A stretch of 64,000 bases of DNA from Bryopsis sp. KO-2023 (GCA_030272585.1 BSYQ01000006.1:2629001-2693000); one strand, 5' to 3'; shown: positions 1 to 12,691, counted from the first letter of the stretch. Notes: generated by a model not told the origin, from the letters alone. Translations and numbers: made by a program.

Positions 1-1890
1 TGCTTGGACATCATCGCCGGTCACCACGAACGTGAGGGTTTCCCCGAATTCTTGGTAGAAGATCTCGTGGGCATCTGGGACCGATCCGATATGCATGCCC
101 AGCAAATGACCCTTCCAGATATGGACAGGGAATTGTCGCGAGCCATGACGACCCGGGTTAATGAAGTGATTCAGGTAGTCAGACAGCACATTCTGCATGG
201 AAGCCCCCCCCCCAATTGAGAACGACACACCATGCCAGTTTTGATGAGAAAAAACTCGAACCCAAAAAGGATCCCCCTCCGATCGAGCATTCTGTGGAAC
301 TCCTTGAAAAAAAGATCGTGCAGGGGCAGCTTTGCCTCGAAAATGTTCAGGAATTTGAAGGCGTCATTTTTTTTTCGGGGTGTGTGTGTGTAGGGTGGAG
401 CCTCTCGCTCTCTCGATCTTGGAGGTGTTCACCAAGGCTGCTGTACCAAAGTTTTCAGCTATGTGGGGATTTCGGTTTTCATTGTGACTAATGCGATCGT
501 GGAAGCTGTGAAATGCATTTCCAATGCAGTCTTGGAAACTGTGAAGTGCATTTCACAAGGATTCGGCCAAGCCAGAGACTGTATGTGCGCATGTCCCAGG
601 TATGAACAGGTGTTCACCTTGCTTTTCTTTTTTTTTTCTTTTTTTTTGGGGGGGGAGGGGGGAGGGCTACATATCATGCATGCATGTCAGCCTGATACTT
701 AATTCCATCAGAAAAGAGCCTGTTGGGGGCTCAGTCTTGGATTCGTGAGGTGACACATGTTTTGAGGTATTATTTCATTATTGATCCAAGAGTTTCTTAT
801 GGCTGGTTTTCTTTTCAAGTTCATATTCTCAGTCCTTGTGCAAAACAACACTGTGCTTCTTTTGCTTATCAAAGGGCGTCAAATGGATACCAGGGCGTCG
901 ATATGACAAACTCCAAGCCCTTCCAGCGAACGACTCCAGGCTTCTTTCGGCAGTTTTGGTGGATACTTTCGAGGGTGGTGCTTCAAAGAAGTCGCGCTCC
1001 GCTTGCCCTATTCGTGGAGTATGCTATTTTTGGAGTCACGGGTATGGTGTTGGTTGTTCCATTCTTCTTGACGATGCAAGTGCTTTTCCTGGAATGCAGA
1101 GAAACCTGCCTGTGATTTTTTGCATGCCAGTCTCCCCGGCCCCGCCCCCAAAATCTCATCCACTCGCTGCAAAAACTAACTCTTGCTGTTTGCCCTTTGA
1201 TTTTTTCCAGGGATGGTGCTGGGATTGGTGGCTGACATGCGACACAAGAGCGGCCTGGGGGTGTTCGGGACCGACATGATGCACAGCTGCGTGGGAATCG
1301 GGCTGCTCAGCTGTGTGGCAGCCCTGCGCACCTTTGGTCAGACTCGCACGGTGTTCTACAGAGAATCGGCCAGGGGCATCAACAAGCTCGCCTTTTTCAT
1401 TGCCGTGGATGTGTTTGGGGTGACCGGTGCCGTTCTGAGAGCATTGTGTTTCACGCTGCCTTATTACTCGTATGCTCAACCAAGGGCAAGCTTGGCCAGC
1501 ATATACATAGTGACGGCGTTTCTGGTGTACTGCTGGACCGGCATGGCTTACATCATTTCACAGGTTTTGAACTACAGCGCTTCTCAATTGGCGTCTGCAG
1601 TTCTGGTTTTGATGAACACTCTTTTGGCTCGAAGCACGTACGACCATGGCATGATGCACGTCGTCAGGAATATAATTTTCACAAGGTGGGCAATGCAAGC
1701 TTACATCATAGCAGAAGCCCATCGGTTGACGGGGGTCTGGCTGTTGGAGCGATGCTTTGTCTTGAAGCACCTGGGCTATTCGGTCGGAGATTACCCTTGG
1801 GCCCTGTTTGCTCTTTTCTTGTTGGGTTTTGGGTGCAGGGTCATTGCCCTGGGGATGCTGTTTGTTTTGAACAGAGATAAGCAACAATAG
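1..1890 (+). CDS. ABCG-type (white/brown) half-transporter, C-terminal part
   Basis: This is the 3' end of an ABC transporter of the plant ABCG24/28 kind; the nucleotide-binding domain lies outside the window. Seen: the opening frame to about base 213 is the linker after the ATPase domain. An exon 894-1041 (start tentative) and a last exon 1211-1890 encode the ABC2 membrane domain with several hydrophobic segments. The intron 1042-1210 is clean GT-AG and keeps frame. Family landmarks visible are RTTPGFFRQF before the first membrane helix, FYRESARGI, and the WTGMAYI segment, and the protein stops after a final helix followed by NRDKQQ. Oddity: coding sense switches frame at a run of ten C (204-213). 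Downstream sense resumes at SFDEKKLEP about 20 bases later, so a one-base indel or sequencing error is likely. The junction between roughly 355 and 893 is unresolved. The family exports lipids or hydrophobic compounds; the substrate is unknown here. Confidence 0.85.
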
Positions 1891-2727
1891 AATTGGAAAA
1901 TTGTGTACAAAAAACCAAAAAAGATTGAAAAAAAAAAAAGAAATTTTGGGGAAATTGTGTCCAGAAAACCAAGGGTAAAAAAGAAAAAAAGAAAAATTGA
2001 GGGGACAGGAGGGGAGGCGTAAACAGAAAGACAAAGAAACAGTAAGGTATTTGTTCTGGTTTCAACAGGTAGGCGTGAAAAAAAAAATTAAAAAAAGGAC
2101 AAAAAAAAAAAGAGTTATGGATGTTGGCGGAGTTGCGGGGTGTTTTTTGATTGGTCTCCTGAATTTCTGGGAGTCCGTGTACGAATTTCTTATCTTTTTG
2201 ATTTTTTTTATTTTTGTTGGTTAGGTATGTATTGATTGTGGGTGAGGGTGAAAAATGGCATTATCATTTTCAAAAGATCCACGCACACACAATGGTTTTT
2301 CTTCATTAGCGAAGAAAACACATCGAGGGGTACTGGGAAAAAATCTTGTATTGTATCACTCAGATTGTGAACATATATTTTTTTTTAAAACATGAGTAGG
2401 ATTGATTTGAATTTTTCGTTGGAGAAAGTGTAAAAATGGTGTGAACAATGGGTAAAATTGATGTGGTGAAAAAAAGCTTGGGCAAACGAACGAGCGCTTC
2501 TGAAGCCATTACTTTTACACAAACACCGCAAATTATATTTAAAAGATATCTAAATAGATGCACATACATGGACCTCTTTTTTTCCCCAAAAAAACGAATT
2601 CAATGATGAATTCCAACCCGCACTACCCACTTGTATTTCTTTTTTTTCTTTCCTTTTAGTAAATTCTGACTGCCACCCTGTCACTTTGAAACACTTTGTT
2701 GTTGGTGAAAGAATTTGGAGAACTGCA
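1891..2727. other. Gene-free tail-to-tail region
   Basis: This stretch lies between the converging stops of the ABCG gene and the GIY-YIG gene. It holds A runs just after the ABCG stop (1905-2120) and AT-rich sequence consistent with 3' UTRs. No open frame with family-like sense was seen. Confidence 0.6.
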
Positions 2728-5226
2728 CTATCCTAGATCTGGAAAATGTCGGCCCCCCTCCATTTCGACAGCCCGTTTTTCACCATTTTTGACTTTGTTC
2801 AACCCGTAATTCACTTGCTCAAGCAACCAGCCCTCGACTTCTTTGGCATCGGTGGTTTTCCAACACCGGACGTAGAATGAACAGCCCCGTGCCGACAGCT
2901 CCTGGAAGTATTTTTGCTTGATTCCATCTTGGTCCTCCCTTGGACCAATGACCTGGTTTTGCTTAGGGTCGATGTACTTCATCAACCTTGCCCGGAGATT
3001 CACTGACAACAGAAAAACCACATCCTTCATTTTCGCTGGCTTCTTTCTTTTGGAATGCGTCAGGTTACAATTATTTTTTGGACAAACAAAACATATGTTT
3101 ATTACGGCAGACGATTTTTTTTCCAGAGTGCTTTCCAGAACAAAACCCTGAAATAGTAATACTGTTGGGAAAAAAAAATAAAATTGCCAGCTGATTGTTT
3201 GTTTTCCAAGTCGGTTTTTGTTTCACATATATCACTGACTATGCTTGTTGTGAGGTTTGCTTCACATTTGACCTTCCCCCCTATCGGCTGTTGGGTCGAT
3301 GAATTTCTTAATTAAAACGGAAGTAAAAAAAAGGAAATCCTAATTTGGATTGTTCAAGCGGTTGCACTCACTGGCTTTCCCTAAGTAGAAACAAGTGATC
3401 TCCTTTCCCTTCGGAATTTTGAACCCCCACTCATAAACGCCCTCTTCTGTGGGCAACTCGCATCGAATTTTGGTCGGACATACCAACATCCAGGCAGAAA
3501 AACCCTTGAACAACCTGAAAGTAAGAAATTGAAAAAACATAATCAATTCTTATGTACTGATGTCAAATTTCAAAGCATCGATGGATGCTCAGTTTTTTCT
3601 TTCTGTTATCTGGATACACAGCAAACCGCTGAGAAGCTTTTAAGGGAAGACAATCGTTATTCGTTATTTTTTGGAATTATGCATATTTTCTCAAAATATG
3701 GACACGTAAAATATGTTTCACAAATCTGCGATTAGTCCATACCTGTCGTGGCTGTGGGGCATCTTCTCTCTGTTTTGCTTCCTCAAGTCCATTATCGGTT
3801 TCTGAAAGGTCCGCGACAAATCCCTGACCCTGATTTCCTGAGGAGACAACGACCGATCCGAGTCCTCTGGCAAACTGCACCCTTTCCGGTTCTTTCGCTC
3901 AGCGATTTCCTCCATGTCAGACTCATGCTTTTCCTTGTACCCCTGCAAGGCTTTCGCAGCTTCCTTCTTTTTCTCTCCATCCAACTCCCCGTTTCGATCG
4001 ATGCCCAGCACCGCATTCAAGACTTCGCCGGCAAAACCTTTGGAAATCGTACGGTACGCCTCCTTGATTTTCGGGCCATCCCAGCCAGAGAACATGGCTT
4101 GAAAAACGTTCCATCGATTTGGCTTCCTGTTCGAGTGATTCGCATTCTCTTGATCCGAGTTCTCTCCTTGGCCTTCCGGCTCCACTTTTTCATTTGGAGA
4201 GGAGGGTGGTCCCTCCACGGGGGCTTCGCTCTTGATAACCCCCACATTCTTTTCTGCTGCCCCACTGGATTCTACCTTTACCTCAACTTTCTTTCCCTCT
4301 GTGGAGCTCGATTTTGCCTGACTTTTTTTGATCCCCTTCTTTTTTTCTACTTCAGAGCTTGATTTTGCCACACCCTTGGTGTCCCCTTTTTCTTCTGTTT
4401 CAGACTTCGATTTTGCATGGGCCTTCATGGTCCCTTTTTTTTCTGTTTCAGAACTCGATTTTGCCTGGGTCTTTCCCTCTTCCTTCTGTGGATCGCTATT
4501 CGATTTTGCCTGGCTCTCTTTTTTCATCTGTGGCTTCTTTCCTGCTTTTGCGCTGGACTTAGCCTGCGACGCTTGGCTCTTCTTGAAAAAATTTGCAGAA
4601 AAGTTTTTTGGCTCGCCCATGAAGGCCTCATCCCCACAGGTGAATTTCGCGCCCACACTCCTCCATTCGTTCAGCTCGGGAAGATTCGGTGCGTAACTCC
4701 CAGCGACGGATTTCTTGTAGAGCTGCCCCAGTCCAACAGGCGACAAGCCAAGTTCCTTGTGCTCTCTGCAAAATTTGTTGAATGGGTTCGTATTTCTTTT
4801 TCGTCTCTCTTTTCGATTCGCGGGGGAATCCTTCGCCGTTGAAGTCTTGATTCCACTGGTGACTTCTCTGGGAGAACCGCGTGCGGAAGATGCACGGGCC
4901 GAATCGCTCGGCTGACGACCATCCGATACCAGTGACGCTTCTGGTTCCCCCCAAGCAGAATCTTCAACGACGCCAACGGGCGCGCTCGGTCCCCCACACG
5001 ACTTCATTCGCGAGGGTTCGCCTAAGAGAGAGGTGGAGCGACGCTCCAGTCCCCTGGGTGCATTCGCCCTCTTCTTGGGACCTCTCGGGTGAGATCTTTG
5101 GGGCTGGGGCCCGCTGTAAGCGGAATCTTCGACGACGTCCACGACAGGAACGGGGGGACCTTCCAGAGACGGCGCTGGATTCTGCATCTCTATCTTTTCC
5201 CGTGCGACAACGGTTTTGGAAGGCAT
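2728..5226 (-). CDS. GIY-YIG protein resembling plant EFFECTOR OF TRANSCRIPTION (ET)
   Basis: Three exons on the minus strand: 5226-3743, 3514-3372 and 3002-2728, predicting about 633 residues. The last two exons make a GIY-YIG fold: GVYEWG, then FYLGKA joined across the intron to MNLRARL, then a C-terminal block with EVEGWLLEQ and a Asn-Lys pair. This spacing matches plant ET proteins, which bind DNA and modulate gibberellin-related transcription. The long first exon is low-complexity and basic. It holds about seven tandem units of 15-17 residues built on QAKSSSE-EKKG-K, and two short HMG/YABBY-like starts (NPFNKFCREH near residue 150 and RKPNRWNVFQ nearer the exon's end). The start ATG at 5226 follows GACGTCACC; the open frame continues upstream without another ATG. 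The Cys-rich zinc repeats of land-plant ETs were not seen. A nuclear role is inferred; nuclease activity is untested. Confidence 0.8.
4225..4575 (-). repeat. Coding tandem repeat, Lys/Ser-rich 15-17-residue unit
   Basis: The first exon of the ET-like gene contains about seven degenerate copies of a unit reading roughly S-Q-A-K-S-S-S-E-x-E-K-K-G-x-K. On the plus strand each unit shows as a recurring TCGATTTTGCCTGG-like word. Charged, disordered repeats like this usually act as flexible linkers or nucleic-acid-binding tails. Ends are approximate. Confidence 0.8.
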
Positions 5227-5542
5227 GGTGACGTCTGCGCGCGTTGCCCGAATCGTTTCTGAGCGCTCTCGTGCGCTATCCCCCGAAGCGCGAAGATTTC
5301 CTTGTGCAGCCGATTTTCTCGTTTCAGAGGGCAACCCTTGGCGAGATACCGTCCACGCCAAGCACCCGACCACCCACGCTCAAGGCTGTCGGACAAGAGG
5401 GTCGCAGCAAGCCAGAAATTACTTTCTGGCGATCGATTCCCCGCGTCTGCTGTAGTGACGCAGAGCGGACACAGCTTTTCCGACATGATTACGATCATCG
5501 AGTACTGATGCACTTGAGGAGCATTCAAACATTCAGGAGCAA
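5227..5542. promoter_or_regulatory. Short divergent 5' region, ET-like gene / ALG9
   Basis: Only 316 bases separate the start codons of two genes reading away from each other, so the stretch must hold both 5' UTRs and presumably a shared promoter. It is GC-richer than the flanking introns. No TATA box was recognised. The ET-like frame stays open leftover upstream to 5373 without an ATG. Confidence 0.4.
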
Positions 5543-8500
5543 ATGGCGTCAAATCGTCGGGCGAAAAAAACGTCGACAGCTTTCGAGAACGAATCCAGGT
5601 GGCCTCTGTTTGTGTTGATCGCCGTTCGGACGATCGGGGCGGCCGCCAACTTGATACACGACTGTGATGAAGTGTACAATTACTGGGAGCCCCTTCACTT
5701 TCTGCTGCATGGTTTTGGGAGGCAGACCTGGGAGTACAGGTGGAGAATTTTTCTGTTATGGGGACAATCCCAAGAAAAACTGGAATCTGTTTTTTTCGAC
5801 GTGCATTTGGCAGTGGGAAGGTTTGCTTTCTTGCTGTCATGTTGTCTGTGCTCTTTTTTTATCCACTCTTTTCAGACATGTGGCTTTTTCCGATGCATTT
5901 ATACGGAAACATAACAAACTTTGTTTCATATTATTAGTCTTATGTTAATTTATTTCGAAAAAACTTGTCAATCTGCTTTTTGGAGCCTTGCGCCTGCTAT
6001 ATATATATATATTTTTTTTAAGTTTTTATTTGTATTTTTGTTTTCTATTTTTTTTGGGGGGGAGGGTCCTTGAATCAATGCACAGACTTTCACAATCTAC
6101 TGGATAAAATAGAAGTCGCTTTTTTTGGCCAGCATATTTTTCAGAAAGTGTGATTGTCTTTTTCCCCAGCTCGGAGTTCGGCCTTCGCTCCTACCTTTAT
6201 ATCCTGCTGCACTGGTTGGTGGCTTTCCCCGTTAAATTAGTCACTGGTAATGGGCAATCGAAGCTGGCTGCATTCTTTGCAGTCAGGATAGTCTTCGGTT
6301 TAATTTCAGCGATGCTGGAAAATTACCTCTACAGGTGGGACTGCCCTGAGAATGAGGTCCAGCACAGTATCGTATACTACAATTTCCGGTTGTTTTCTTT
6401 TCTTTGCTGCTTTGCGTCTCTCGCTGATGTTTGGTTCTCTGTGTGAAAATTTTGCTTTTGTTTCATGTGTGGTTGGTGGCAGAAAGGAAATGCCAAGTGC
6501 TGCTTTCGACTTTCAGATTTTTGGCAGTTGGCAATTGTACTATTGATGTTCATTTTTTCGGGAGTGTTTTTTCTTTTTTCTTTTTTCTTTTTTCTTTTTC
6601 CTTTTTTTGCCCTTTTTGACCTCAATGCCGACTGGACAAAACCAGATATCGCCAGGATGTATATATTTGCCCCCATCCTCATATCATAATGCTGCTCACT
6701 TTTTTTCCCACAGGGTGGTGAGGAGATGGCATGCCCCTTCGGCTTTCTATTTTCTCATAATTTTGGCATCGAGCAGTGGGATGTTCGTTTCCACGACCAG
6801 CTTTCTTCCCAGCACTTTTGCCATGTACACTCTGATGGCTGCATCCGCTGGGATCATATCGAGAAACATGACGGTATGAAATCACTGTTAGTGTAAAAAC
6901 ACCCAAAAAAATGCTTAAAATTTCCACATCCAGGGAGGAAAAAGATAATTCGGCAAAGCAGCCTGCAAGACAAGGTTTGATTAACAAAGATGGAAATTGG
7001 CTGGTGGTGTGTATACCCCAAGTTTTGGTCCACAAAACTCTCCAGTTTTTTATATGGGGGTGGTCGTTTTTTTCAGTTTTTCTGCTGGAGAAAACAGCGT
7101 TGGATCCACGAGTGCATGTCTTTGAATTCACTTTTTTTTTTTTAATTCGATTCTGTTGCAGATGGTGATTGTTCCTGCTGTGATTGGGGTGGTGGTGGGA
7201 TGGCCGGTGGCTGGCATCGCCTTCATTCCCTTGGCACTCTATGTTCTCCTCCAACCCAACCTTGCGAAATCATTTTCCACGCTGTTCGCATCGCTGATTG
7301 GAACAATTGGGCTGCTTGTGGCAGCCGATACATTCTTCTACGGAAAGCTAACGGTACAGCAAATCATGAAAACTCTCTTGATGCAGTCTGACGGGTTTTG
7401 ATGGATGTTTACAGAAAGGGGCTAATTATGGGGTTGGTTTCTGGGTTGATACATACTTTCTCCACAATTTTTGATATACATATACATACATATTTTTTAA
7501 TTTTAATTTTTTTGGGGGTAATGTGTTGCCTTCAGGTGTCACAGTGGAATTTCATCAAGTATAATGTGTTCGGAGGAGGTCAAAGCGACCTGTATGGGGT
7601 GGAGCCATGGGGATTCTACGTTCGAAACGGGCTGAACAATTTCAACATTGCCCTGCCTTTGGCATTATCGCTTCCACTGGTGAGAACGATTTCCAGCTTT
7701 CCTTCTTCTTTCCTTCTTTTTTTTTTCCCATTACGATTCGATATATGTCTGCGAGCAAAGTTGATTGGTTTGTGGAAACCTCTCCGAACGCTGCCAAGAA
7801 TCGAAACAGAAAAATGGGAGTTTTCATGCAAAGATGGCACATATCGCACACATGGCTGCTCCCCAGCCTCGATGTGATTTTTTACAAACGAAAGAGCATT
7901 TGAAAAAATGATCACTTATACGTACGCATTTGTGCAATATCTTCCAGGTGGCATTGGTTGCATGGATGTTTGGTGCTACAGATGGGGGCAGTCGCAAGGA
8001 AACCAGAGCATCCGATGCGATGTTCGTGAGGGTTGGGGTGGTCTGCCTTTCGTTTTTCGTTTGGATGCTCGCCATATCTTTGTTGCCCCACAAGGAGGAG
8101 CGATTCATGTACGTTGTCTTTCCCCAGGTAACACCCTAAACACTCTTCTAATTCTTAGAAAGCCTATCCTTCCTTTTTCTATACGCCATGCTTTCTACAC
8201 CCTCATCTTCTGCCCTTCATTCGTTGCAGTTTTGTTTTTCTTTTCTGCGGATGTTTTTGTTCAAATCGCAGTAGCTTCAGGGTAGTTACGGGGATCGAAA
8301 AAAAGTGAGACTGACTTTTTTTGCATCAGTTCTTGACATATTCCTACTCGTTTTATAAGATATGTCTTGCAGCTGCCCTGAGCCTCTCTGCTGTACAAAA
8401 CATGGCATCCAAGTGTTTCGGCATTTCCGCTGGGAAAGCTCTGGTGATACTCATCCTGGCTGCCCAAGTCCCCCTTTCTATCATGCGAACGTCGGCACTT

Positions 8501-9213
8501 CTTGCCAATTACTCCGCCCCCATGCATGTGTATTCCCACTTGCCAGCCAACCGGCCAGAATCGACCAAAGACACCCATGGGTTTGTTAACGTGTGCGTTG
8601 GGGATGAATGGCATCGATTTCCTTCGTCTTTCTTCCTCCCGTCGCCAGCCTACAGACTCCAATTTTTGAAACAAGGGTTTTCAGGTGTGTGACGTTCTCA
8701 GCAGCACCTTTCAGTGCCCTTTCACCAAGAGTGAAAGCATAAATCAATGAAGTTTTATATACAAGTTCTTGCAACGCTGTGTCAAGTTTTTCTACTTCAG
8801 CACAGATTTCAACAACGTATCACCCGATTTTTTTGTTCCGATCCATTTTTTCTTGATGAACTGATGGTACGACTTGCAAATCAACCGTCATGTTTTGTTG
8901 AAACCTAGGTCTTCTGCCGGCCCCGTTTGAATCGACCTCAGCATCACCCCCCTTGCTCAATGACAAGAACATCGAAGCTCCATCCCTCTATCACAACCTA
9001 GATGACTGCCATTTTCTGATAGATTTCGAAGTCCAGGGTAGAGCATTGCTCAAAGCCCAGGATGATAATATCGAATGGGTTGCCATCGTAGAAAAGCCTT
9101 TCCTGGAAAATTCCCTGTCGCCAAAACTGTTTCGAGCTCTGTACATCCCGTTCGTTTCGCAAGAAAAAAATCACTTTGGTCGATATGTCTTGTACGAACG
9201 GAGAATAGAATAA
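5543..9213 (+). CDS. ALG9: Alpha-1,2-mannosyltransferase ALG9
   Basis: Complete eight-exon gene: 5543-5739, 6170-6334, 6714-6873, 7162-7353, 7536-7679, 7948-8127, 8360-8684 and 8909-9213, giving 555 residues (usual size 550-610). ALG9 is a GT22-family multi-spanning ER enzyme that adds two lumenal mannoses from dolichyl-phosphate mannose to the N-glycan precursor. Conserved blocks are visible in order: DCDEVYNYWEPLH near residue 40 (the acidic pair that binds substrate), QTWEYSSEFGLRSY across intron 1, SSGMFVSTTSFLPS, FGGGQSDLYGVEPWGFY, and HKEERFMYVVFPQ followed by ICLAAALSLSA. The soluble C-terminal tail ends YVLYERRIE. Exon 7 is set by the acceptor TTATAAG, because the nearer CTTGCAG would break frame. 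No frameshift was seen. Confidence 0.95.
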
Positions 9214-10061
9214 GTTGGTTTTTGGCTTGGATGTGTTCTGGGTGGGGGAAAAAAACAGTTTTGAAACATTGGGGGTGGGTGAGTGGTGTCCCTTGTCTAG
9301 ATGGCTTTTTGTGTCAATGTTTGCATTTGTGTTTACATCTTCTCTCTGTTTTTTTACTCCATTTCTGGCCTGCATTATGGTGAACCCAACTTCATACACA
9401 TTTCTGGCTGGGTGTCGTTGAAAATACCACCTCCAAAACGATGATTATCTTAACTGTCATTGGAATTCTCTCTCAACTGTCACTTCGAAATACGATAACA
9501 CAAGATATTAAGAAAAGGGTGGGGGGGGGGGGGGGGGGGGTTGCCACAAATGCCAATATACCCTTATTGTGTGTCTTTTCCCGATACACTTACACATCGA
9601 ATCTGAAACAAAAGCTTCTTGTTTGGAGAATGCCAGTCCAAGAACATCCAAGAAAACTGCAGCCTCCACAGTCCACTCTCCCATATCAAAATTCCAGCAT
9701 TTCCTCATACCTCGTACTTTGAAGTGCACAATGATTGACCCACATGTCATGTCTCTAGTCAGGGTTGATTCTGAAATCTTCAACACTGTTCGTCAAACCC
9801 CCATTCATTTTCCCCAAAATGCCCCCAACAACGCGCCATTTGACGACACTGCAACATTAATGCTTATAAGCTTGTTTCAATAAGAGGAGATATCAACAGC
9901 CTTCCATGTCTGGACATCCCCATGTTGCATTACGTTGTGGGTTTTCCAACTGCTCTCCACAGTTATCAAATCAAGAGAAAGAAAAAAAAATTGTACATCA
10001 AAACGTCTGATAACCAAGATGAGGAAGGCACTGCCACATGCGTTGTACCAAACTGAGTTTT
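9214..10061. other. Gene-free tail-to-tail region with a G20 tract
   Basis: This lies between the converging ALG9 and BTB stops. It contains a run of twenty G at 9521-9540. Small open frames here have no recognisable sense. Confidence 0.6.
9521..9540 (+). repeat. G20 homopolymer
   Basis: Twenty consecutive G follow AAGGGT. The length is likely imprecise because such tracts sequence poorly. Confidence 0.9.
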
Positions 10062-10727
10062 TCAGAGAAACACGTTTTCATGTGAACTTCTCGACACAAC
10101 CGAGAGTATTTTCAACAACAGTGTACTGTCATTTTCGAGAGCCTGTCGAACAGGGCTCCATTCCAAACGAACAGTGCTGAAGATACTGAGGCGCTGGCCA
10201 AAGAATTGAGACAAAGAACTGCCGAGACCTTGGTGTTCTGTCAACCTGAATACATTCAACCAATACAAAATCGTGTCTGGGTCCAGCCTATTCAAATGGA
10301 CCCTCAGCCCCTGCAAGAACTTTGGTTCCAGTGTCAATGTGTCGAGTACTCGAATCGCCAGAGCATCGAATCCGCACTTCACAGCCAGCTCATGGACTTT
10401 TCGTGATTCATGCGGTTTAGTCGAGGAGAGCCTCTGTGACGTCGCATATACATGCGAAAGAAACAAGTCCACATCCTCAACTTCTGTTCCGTCAAACAGC
10501 GACTCGATTCTAATTTTCCCTCCCGTATTTTTCGTTTCCCGAATGGCTCCCCCCAGGACTTCAGATTGGCACAGTATCGTTGAGTGTGCTGCGAGCGCGA
10601 TTCCTTCAACAACAAGCTCCACGTCTGCCTCACGCCGAAACTCTTCCGTCCAGGCCTCTGTGTACAAAAGGGTGCCACTGTGAAACGAAACACACTTTCT
10701 TCTTTTCCTTTCCTGTGAAACCACCAT
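10062..10727 (-). CDS. BTB/POZ domain protein
   Basis: Intronless frame of 221 residues from the first ATG; an upstream TTG is in frame but is not a normal start. The N-terminal half carries BTB sense: ADVELVVEGIALAAHSTILCQSEVL, i.e. the D-V-x-L...AH+-IL pattern, then an acidic loop and VDLFLSHVYAT. The C-terminal half (HELAVKCGFDALAIRVLD, then a helical segment) resembles the BACK-like helices that follow BTB domains. BTB proteins often act as substrate adaptors for cullin-3 ubiquitin ligases or as dimerisation modules; there is no Kelch, MATH or NPH3 part here to say which. An upstream exon cannot be excluded. Confidence 0.75.
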   Translation of the reverse strand: MVVSQERKRRKCVSFHSGTLLYTEAWTEEFRREADVELVVEGIALAAHSTILCQSEVLGGAIRETKNTGGKIRIESLFDGTEVEDVDLFLSHVYATSQRLSSTKPHESRKVHELAVKCGFDALAIRVLDTLTLEPKFLQGLRVHLNRLDPDTILYWLNVFRLTEHQGLGSSLSQFFGQRLSIFSTVRLEWSPVRQALENDSTLLLKILSVVSRSSHENVFL

Positions 10728-12691
10728 CGAACTGGGAAGTGTAAACTTTTTCCTAATCAACCCCCGCTGACCTGCTAGAATCCATCATCCTGGAGCGCTT
10801 GGCAACGCCAAAATGGTGGCTGCGATTAGTCGGATTAATCGTGCTGCGTTTTGTTTTGTTTCAATGGTTTACTCCCCACTGAATTTCGAACGATGTAGAG
10901 CTGTCCCAGATGACTCAGCCAACATGCTAGTTGCAGTGGTTAGAATAATGGATGGACTGGAGGACTCACAGTTTGTTGTGAGTTACTGGCTAACTGAATG
11001 TGGAACTATATATTGGGTTGTCGTGAAGAGAGTTTGTAATATTTTGGGAAGGAGTTCCAAATTAAGAACACACGAAGGATTGACTGTGTTGGCATAAAAC
11101 GAACGAACAAAGACAGCACAAAAGGGGAAAGTGGAGCGAAACAAGAATTTTATTTTCGACACCAGAGGGTCTGACTAATTTTCTTTCCAAAGATGTTTCA
11201 GGGTCAATTTGTGTCCCCCTCTGCTTTTCCTGAAAGACTCAAGATGGCATACCATTCAAGAATTTTTGCGCCCGTTCCAGCCCTGGCAGATGTACTTCAA
11301 CTTTTGGGCAAAGATGCTGTTTGAGACTGTTACGATGGACTCCCCCTCCTTGACTCTCTTTTGCTGTGGGTTGAAATTATTGATTGATTGGTGTGTAGGA
11401 GGGGTGCACTATTGGGGGGGCACACAATTTGGCGTTTGCTTGAAGGGAAAGGGGGGAACACATATTTTTTGGGTGGGTTCGCATATCTGGCTGGGTGTTG
11501 TGACAGGTTTCTGTTTATCGTGGAGAATTTTTTGCCGGACCCAGGCAACTTGTTGACGAAACTTCAAGCTGGAGAAAAGGACGATGACATCTTCATAATG
11601 AATAACAATGATTGTTTGTTTCCAGATTCCTTGAAGATTTCCTCTCCCTCCCTTGGTACAAATCGGAGGACACGATATCAAATTCTCAGGAGCTTTGTTT
11701 TTTCTTCTTCTCTTGGAGCCGATTTCAAGGATCCATCAGATCCACAATATTACTTTATTACTTTATTACAATATTACTTGAACTCTTTATTTCAGAACTC
11801 TTGACCAGATTCAATATCTTCTCTTTACAGTTCAGGTTTTTTTTCCTTGCTTTCGCAAAGTCATATTTCAGCAACCCAAACAGCACAGGCTTTCGAAATA
11901 TTCCACATATTTCCCTCACAGTGTCGGTACCAAATCGTCCCGACACAGAAGAATGCCAAATAACCTAAAAAAAAACGCTCCTAAAAAAAACCTAGGAACC
12001 ACCTGCTCCATCCTTTTCAGTTTGAGAGAAAAAAAATAAAAAGAAAAAAAAAATACAATCCCACAGATTTAAAAAATATGGGTGCCAAGCACACAACTAA
12101 TGGACATGCACTTGGATAGTGCAAATCCCAGAATATACAATAATTGCAATTGTAAAATCCCCCCACTGAATAGATATCTATTTATATATACATATTCAGA
12201 ATCCCCCAGATCGTATCATCCACATCCTTTGCTTCTCACACATAGTCTCACACTTGTGCTCCTTCAATTTTTTCTTCTCACTCGGTTGTCGATGACCCCC
12301 AAATCCCACTTGCTTTTTCCCCACCCACCCCCCTCGAGATTTTCATCCTTCTTTGTTTTTTTTCAAATCGTATGTTGCATCTCTTCTCGTCCATCCTTCT
12401 TTTTTTCCCCCAAAAGTCAACAGACTTCCCCTTGCAAATCTTCACTTTTTTTTTTACTTTTTTTTTTTCAACTGGGATGATTCGGTGTGCCGTTTTCTTC
12501 ACCACTGAGACCCACATGACATGTAGGGACGGCCCTTTCCCAGTTTCACCCTGTTTTTTCATTTCACAATTTGCAGCGAAAACAGCTCGATCAACAAAGA
12601 TGCCGCTGACTAGTCGTCGAACTCCTTCCTCCGCAAGGAATTTCATTCTTGGTTAATTCTTGGTAAATTCAAGCAGTGGTTGCCCGAATCA
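10728..12691. other. Gene-free region
   Basis: About 2 kb between two minus-strand genes. It includes the 5' side of the BTB gene and the 3' side of the Mpv17-like gene. A plus-strand frame at 10813-11097 (94 codons from an ATG) has no recognisable domain. A minus-strand frame at 12278-12646 is open but its second half is a poly-lysine product of T runs. Neither is called. Confidence 0.5.

Noticed and set aside
5227-5373. Upstream extension of the ET-like frame
   Set aside because: It begins with GTG and has no ATG; it overlaps what should be the 5' UTR of a divergent gene pair.
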